Of a stretch of 64,000 nucleotides of DNA, positions 61,080 to 64,000 are shown in pieces (the first letter of the stretch is position 1; each line of letters starts with the position of its first letter). Source of the DNA: Longimicrobiaceae bacterium. Lineage in GTDB: Bacteria > Gemmatimonadota > Gemmatimonadetes > Longimicrobiales > Longimicrobiaceae. Made by a program: the position numbers and the translations under genes. The stretch covers positions 1-64,000 of the forward strand of contig JASLAX010000041.1 of the NCBI GenBank assembly GCA_030146875.1. Direction: 5' to 3'. The notes under the pieces are model-generated. The model had not been told where the DNA came from, ran no database searches, and saw nothing but the letters and a program-made list of their open reading frames with translations.

Positions 61080-62851
61080 GCGTAGTCGAGCGCGACGCCC
61101 CCGCGGCGGAGCTTCTGGACCGGATCCGCGACAAGGAGCGGGAGCTGGAGGCGCTGCGCGCCTCGCTGGCCGCCTGGGAGGGCGCCTGCGAGCGGGCGCC
61201 CAAGCGCCTCCCCAACCGCGCCGAGGCCGCGCGCGGCGCGACCTCCGACGTGGAGTACACCTCCGTCTCGGGCCGCCCGGTGGAGGCCATCTACACCCCC
61301 CTCGACCGGCCGGAGCCATCCGCCGAGGAGGCGGCGTACCACACCGAGGCGCTGGGGCTGCCGGGCGAGTTCCCGTTCACGCGGGGGCCGTACGGCACCA
61401 TGTACCGCACCCGGCTGTGGACCATGCGCCAGTTCGCCGGCTTCGGCACCGCCGAGGAGACCAACGCGCGCTACCACTTCCTGCTGGGGCGCGGCCAGAC
61501 GGGGCTCTCGGTGGCGTTCGACTTCCCCACGCTGATGGGCTACGACTCGGACCACCCGCGCTCGCTGGGCGAGGTGGGGAAGTGCGGGGTCGCCATCTCG
61601 TCGCTCGACGACATGGAGACGCTCTTCCACGGGATCCCGCTGGACAGGGTCTCCGTGTCGATGACCATCAACGGGCCCGCCATCATCCTGTTCTGCTTCT
61701 ACATGGTGGCGGCGGAGAAGCAGGGCGTGTCGTTCGACCAGCTCCGCGGCACCGTCCAGAACGACATCCTGAAGGAGTACCAGGCGCAGCACGCCTGGGT
61801 GTACCCGCCGGAGCCGGCGCTGCGGCTGGTGATCGACATGTTCGAGTGGGCGTCCAGGAACGCCCCCAAGTACAACCCCATCTCCATCTCGGGCTACCAC
61901 ATCCGCGAGGCCGGCTCCACCGCCGGGCAGGAGCTGGCGTACACGCTCCGCAACGGCTTCGAGTACGTGGAGCGGGGGATCGCGCGCGGGCTGGACGTGG
62001 ACGACTTCGCGCCCCGCCTGTCGTTCTTCTGGGACGTGCACAACGACTTCTTCGAGGAGATCGCCAAGTTCCGCGCCGCCCGCCGCATCTGGGCGCGCCG
62101 CCTGCGCGACGTGTACGGGGCGAAGAACCCGGAGAGCTGGCGCCTGCGCACCCACGCGCAGACGGCCGGGGTGACGCTCACGGCGCAGCAGCCGGAGAAC
62201 AACATCGTCCGCGTGGCCTACCAGGCCATGGCGGCGGTGCTGGGCGGAACGCAGTCGCTGCACACCAACTCCATGGACGAGACGCTGGCGCTCCCCACCG
62301 AGCGCGCGGTGCAGATCGCCCTGCGCACGCAGCAGGTGCTGGCCTACGAGACGGGGGTGCCCAACGCCATCGACCCGCTGGCGGGGTCGTACTACGTGGA
62401 GGCGCTCACCGACCAGCTCGAGGCCGAGGCCGAGGCGATCTTCGCCGAGGTCGACGAGCTGGGCGGGGTGGTGCCGGGGATCGAGGTGGGCTACTTCCAG
62501 CGCGAGATCTCGCGCTCGGCCATGCGCCAGCAGCGCGAGATCGAGAGCGGGGACCGCCTGATCGTGGGCGTGAACGAGTTCACCATCGAGGGCGAGGAGA
62601 TCGAGATCCCGCTCCTCAAGGTCACCGAGGAGGCCGAGCGCCGCCAGCGCGAGCGGATGCGCCTGATGCGCGAGCGCCGCGACCAGGGCCGCGTGGACGC
62701 CACCCTGAAGGCGCTGCAGGACGCCGCCCGCGCCGGCGAGAACGTGGTGCCGCCGATGCTCGACGCGGTCCGCGAGTACGCCACCCTCTACGAGATCCGC
62801 GCGTCGATGGAGGAGGTCTTCGGCGCCTACCAGGAGCCGGTCTTCTTCTGA
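61076..62851 (+). CDS. Methylmalonyl-CoA mutase large subunit, split type
   Basis: This 591-residue subunit has the TIM-barrel catalytic domain of acyl-CoA mutases and no C-terminal cobalamin-binding domain. It contains YGTMYRTRLWTMRQFAGFG, RGQTGLSVAFDFPTLMGYDSDHP, SISGYHIREAGSTA and FFWDVHNDFFEEIAKFRAARR. The cobalamin domain must be a separate gene, as in archaeal-type split mutases. The N-terminal 30 residues are a charged helix (LLDRIRDKERELEALRASLA). Methylmalonyl-CoA is the likeliest substrate, but isobutyryl-CoA mutase-like activity cannot be excluded. Confidence 0.9.
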   Translation: MSVVERDAPAAELLDRIRDKERELEALRASLAAWEGACERAPKRLPNRAEAARGATSDVEYTSVSGRPVEAIYTPLDRPEPSAEEAAYHTEALGLPGEFPFTRGPYGTMYRTRLWTMRQFAGFGTAEETNARYHFLLGRGQTGLSVAFDFPTLMGYDSDHPRSLGEVGKCGVAISSLDDMETLFHGIPLDRVSVSMTINGPAIILFCFYMVAAEKQGVSFDQLRGTVQNDILKEYQAQHAWVYPPEPALRLVIDMFEWASRNAPKYNPISISGYHIREAGSTAGQELAYTLRNGFEYVERGIARGLDVDDFAPRLSFFWDVHNDFFEEIAKFRAARRIWARRLRDVYGAKNPESWRLRTHAQTAGVTLTAQQPENNIVRVAYQAMAAVLGGTQSLHTNSMDETLALPTERAVQIALRTQQVLAYETGVPNAIDPLAGSYYVEALTDQLEAEAEAIFAEVDELGGVVPGIEVGYFQREISRSAMRQQREIESGDRLIVGVNEFTIEGEEIEIPLLKVTEEAERRQRERMRLMRERRDQGRVDATLKALQDAARAGENVVPPMLDAVREYATLYEIRASMEEVFGAYQEPVFF

Positions 62852-62872
62852 TCGTCCTTACGTAGACATCGG

Positions 62873-62912
62873 AAGCGGCGCGGCCGCCCTCCCCAGGGCA
62901 GCCGCGCCGCTT
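62873..62912. terminator. Bidirectional terminator after the mutase gene
   Basis: A perfect 12-bp outer stem AAGCGGCGCGGC/GCCGCGCCGCTT encloses a second CCCT/AGGG stem. TTTGAAC follows on the plus strand. It can serve both the mutase and the convergent aminotransferase. Confidence 0.75.
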
Positions 62913-63030
62913 TGAACGTCCCTCCGCCGCCTCCCCGGACTCCCAGAACTCCCCCCCAACCGTCCCGTCGGCACGAGACGGCACTCTGCCGCCCGGGACT
63001 TCTCGCGCGGCGGGCGACGGGAGAGGGGGG

Positions 63031-63110
63031 AGACGCGGAGAGCGCGGAGACGCGGAGAACTTCGCTCCGTTTTTTTCCGCGTCTCCGCGTCCTCCGCGTC
63101 TCCGCGTGGA
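63031..63110. repeat. Intergenic inverted-repeat element, shortened copy 4
   Basis: About 80 bp: a left arm GACGCGGAGAGCGCGGAGACG, the family GAGAACT, a seven-T run, and a right arm of TCCGCGTCTCCGCGTCCTCC type. It lacks the inner hairpin and the right interior of the longer copies. It lies between the convergent mutase and aminotransferase genes, 20 nt before the latter's stop. Confidence 0.65.
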
Positions 63111-63129
63111 AAAGCGTAGCCGCGGGTCC

Positions 63130-64000
63130 CTACGACAGCCTGGCGAAGCGTTCGACGGCGCCGAGGAGCGTCTCGTCCTTCTTGCAGAAGCAGAAGCGGA
63201 CCTGCTGCGCTCCGTCCTGGGGCCGGTGGTAGAACGAGCTGCCGGGAACGCAGGCCACGCCCACGTCCTTCACCAGGTGCATGGCGAACTCCACGTCGTT
63301 CCGGAAGCCGAAGCCGGAGATGTCGGTCATCACGTAGTACGCGCCCTGTGGCCGGATCACCCCGAATCCCGCCTTCTCCAGCGCGGGAAGGAAGAGGTCG
63401 AGCCGCGCCTGGTAGTCGGTGCGCAGGTGGTCGTAGTACTCCGGCGGCTGGGAGAGCGCGAAGGCGCCCGCGGCCTGCAGGGGAGCCGCCGCGCCGACCG
63501 TGAGGAAGTCGTGCACCTTCCGGATCGCGTCGGTGATGTGCGGCGGCGCGATGCAGTAGCCGACCCGCCAGCCGGTCACGGAGTAGGTCTTGGACATCGA
63601 GTTGACGACGACGGTCCGCTCCCGCATCCCGTCGAGCTGCGCCATGCAGATGTGCCTGGCCGGCGTCCCGTCCTCGCGCGTGTAGAGGATGTGCTCGTAG
63701 ATCTCGTCGGTGATGCACAGCACGTCGTGCTCGATGCAGAGGTCCGCGATGAAGCGCATCTCCCGCTCCGAGTAGACCTTGCCGACCGGGTTGTTGGGGT
63801 TGCAGACGATGATGGCGCGCGTGCGCTCGTTGAAGGCGGCGCGGAGCTCGTCCGGGTCGAAGCTCCAGGCGGGGGCGTGGAGGCGCACGTAGACGGGCTT
63901 CGCGCCGGAGAGGATGGCGTCGGGCGCGTAGTTCTCGTAGAACGGCTCGAAGACCACCACCTCGTCGCCCGGGTTCACCGTGGCCATCAGCGCGGCGATC
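63130..64000 (-). CDS. Class I/II PLP-dependent aminotransferase (5' partial)
   Basis: This is the C-terminal ~290 residues of an aspartate-aminotransferase-like enzyme; the N-terminus is beyond the window. The PLP-binding region ICNPNNPVGKVYSE, DEIYEHILY, and the Schiff-base lysine in VNSMSKTYSVTGWRVGY are visible, with the arginine in QQVRFCFCKKDETL near the end. The group includes aspartate, aromatic and kynurenine-type aminotransferases; the substrate cannot be told from this part. Confidence 0.9.
   Translation of the reverse strand, partial: IAALMATVNPGDEVVVFEPFYENYAPDAILSGAKPVYVRLHAPAWSFDPDELRAAFNERTRAIIVCNPNNPVGKVYSEREMRFIADLCIEHDVLCITDEIYEHILYTREDGTPARHICMAQLDGMRERTVVVNSMSKTYSVTGWRVGYCIAPPHITDAIRKVHDFLTVGAAAPLQAAGAFALSQPPEYYDHLRTDYQARLDLFLPALEKAGFGVIRPQGAYYVMTDISGFGFRNDVEFAMHLVKDVGVACVPGSSFYHRPQDGAQQVRFCFCKKDETLLGAVERFARLS

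Noticed and set aside
17085..63110. The ACGCGGAG repeats as a CRISPR array
   Set aside because: The units are irregular and palindromic, lie at four separate loci, have no spacers of uniform length and no cas genes nearby.

Overview
The window is 64 kb of very GC-rich, densely coding bacterial chromosome. Most genes lie on the + strand in tight, often overlapping operons. The organism is Gram-negative and respiratory: it has a complex I operon, an ETF pair, an outer-membrane porin, Lgt and many lipobox proteins. The combination of high GC, many N17-spaced TTGAC promoters, Ig-like and PPC-repeat secreted proteins and an HD-GYP regulator fits Gemmatimonadota, perhaps Longimicrobium-like. That assignment is an inference from style, not from a marker gene.

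Layout. 1-11075: nuoF (5' end cut by the window) through nuoN in order, ending in a strong terminator. 11156-12616: a membrane-anchored alpha/beta hydrolase and a small lipoprotein. 12697-14662: etfB-etfA with a clear promoter and terminator. 14836-17071: two small envelope proteins and an HD-GYP response regulator. 17292-22686: valS, a lipoprotein, fabI and a HAD phosphatase as one operon. 22687-24621: an AT-richer accessory island with an unknown protein and an XRE-ImmA/IrrE metallopeptidase regulator. 24676-27903 (minus): a porin, a YceI protein and a DUF3108 protein. 28065-29888: an A-type Fe-S carrier and nadA, the latter behind a palindromic operator candidate. 30590-37591: peroxiredoxin, MBL hydrolase, purN-purH, larC, a TPR lipoprotein and a zinc-ribbon protein. 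37608-44269: der, plsY-gpsA-merR, surE-pcm and an acidic PWE-repeat protein. 44385-45145: tRNA-Arg(CCT) and a Gly/Arg/Tyr-rich protein. 45245-54345: a six-repeat PPC metallopeptidase, a phosphoribosyltransferase, lgt, a CDF transporter and a frameshifted DUF885 gene. 54402-59811: two Ig-like lipoproteins flanking a DUF4153 membrane protein. 59958-62851: meaB and a split methylmalonyl-CoA mutase large subunit. 63130-64000: an aminotransferase cut by the window end.

The biology is mostly core: electrons from NADH (Nuo) and from acyl-CoA or similar donors (ETF) feed the quinone pool; purN/H, nadA, fabI, plsY and gpsA supply nucleotides, NAD and lipids; meaB-mutase handles propionyl-CoA-type carbon. 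The least explained parts are (1) a family of intergenic inverted-repeat elements present four times (17085, 29921, 39112, 63031), (2) the two-gene XRE-ImmA/IrrE island, and (3) several low-complexity proteins: a His-rich NuoL loop, PWE repeats, TLID repeats and a GRY-rich protein. No CRISPR array, prophage, transposase or complete known defence system was seen.
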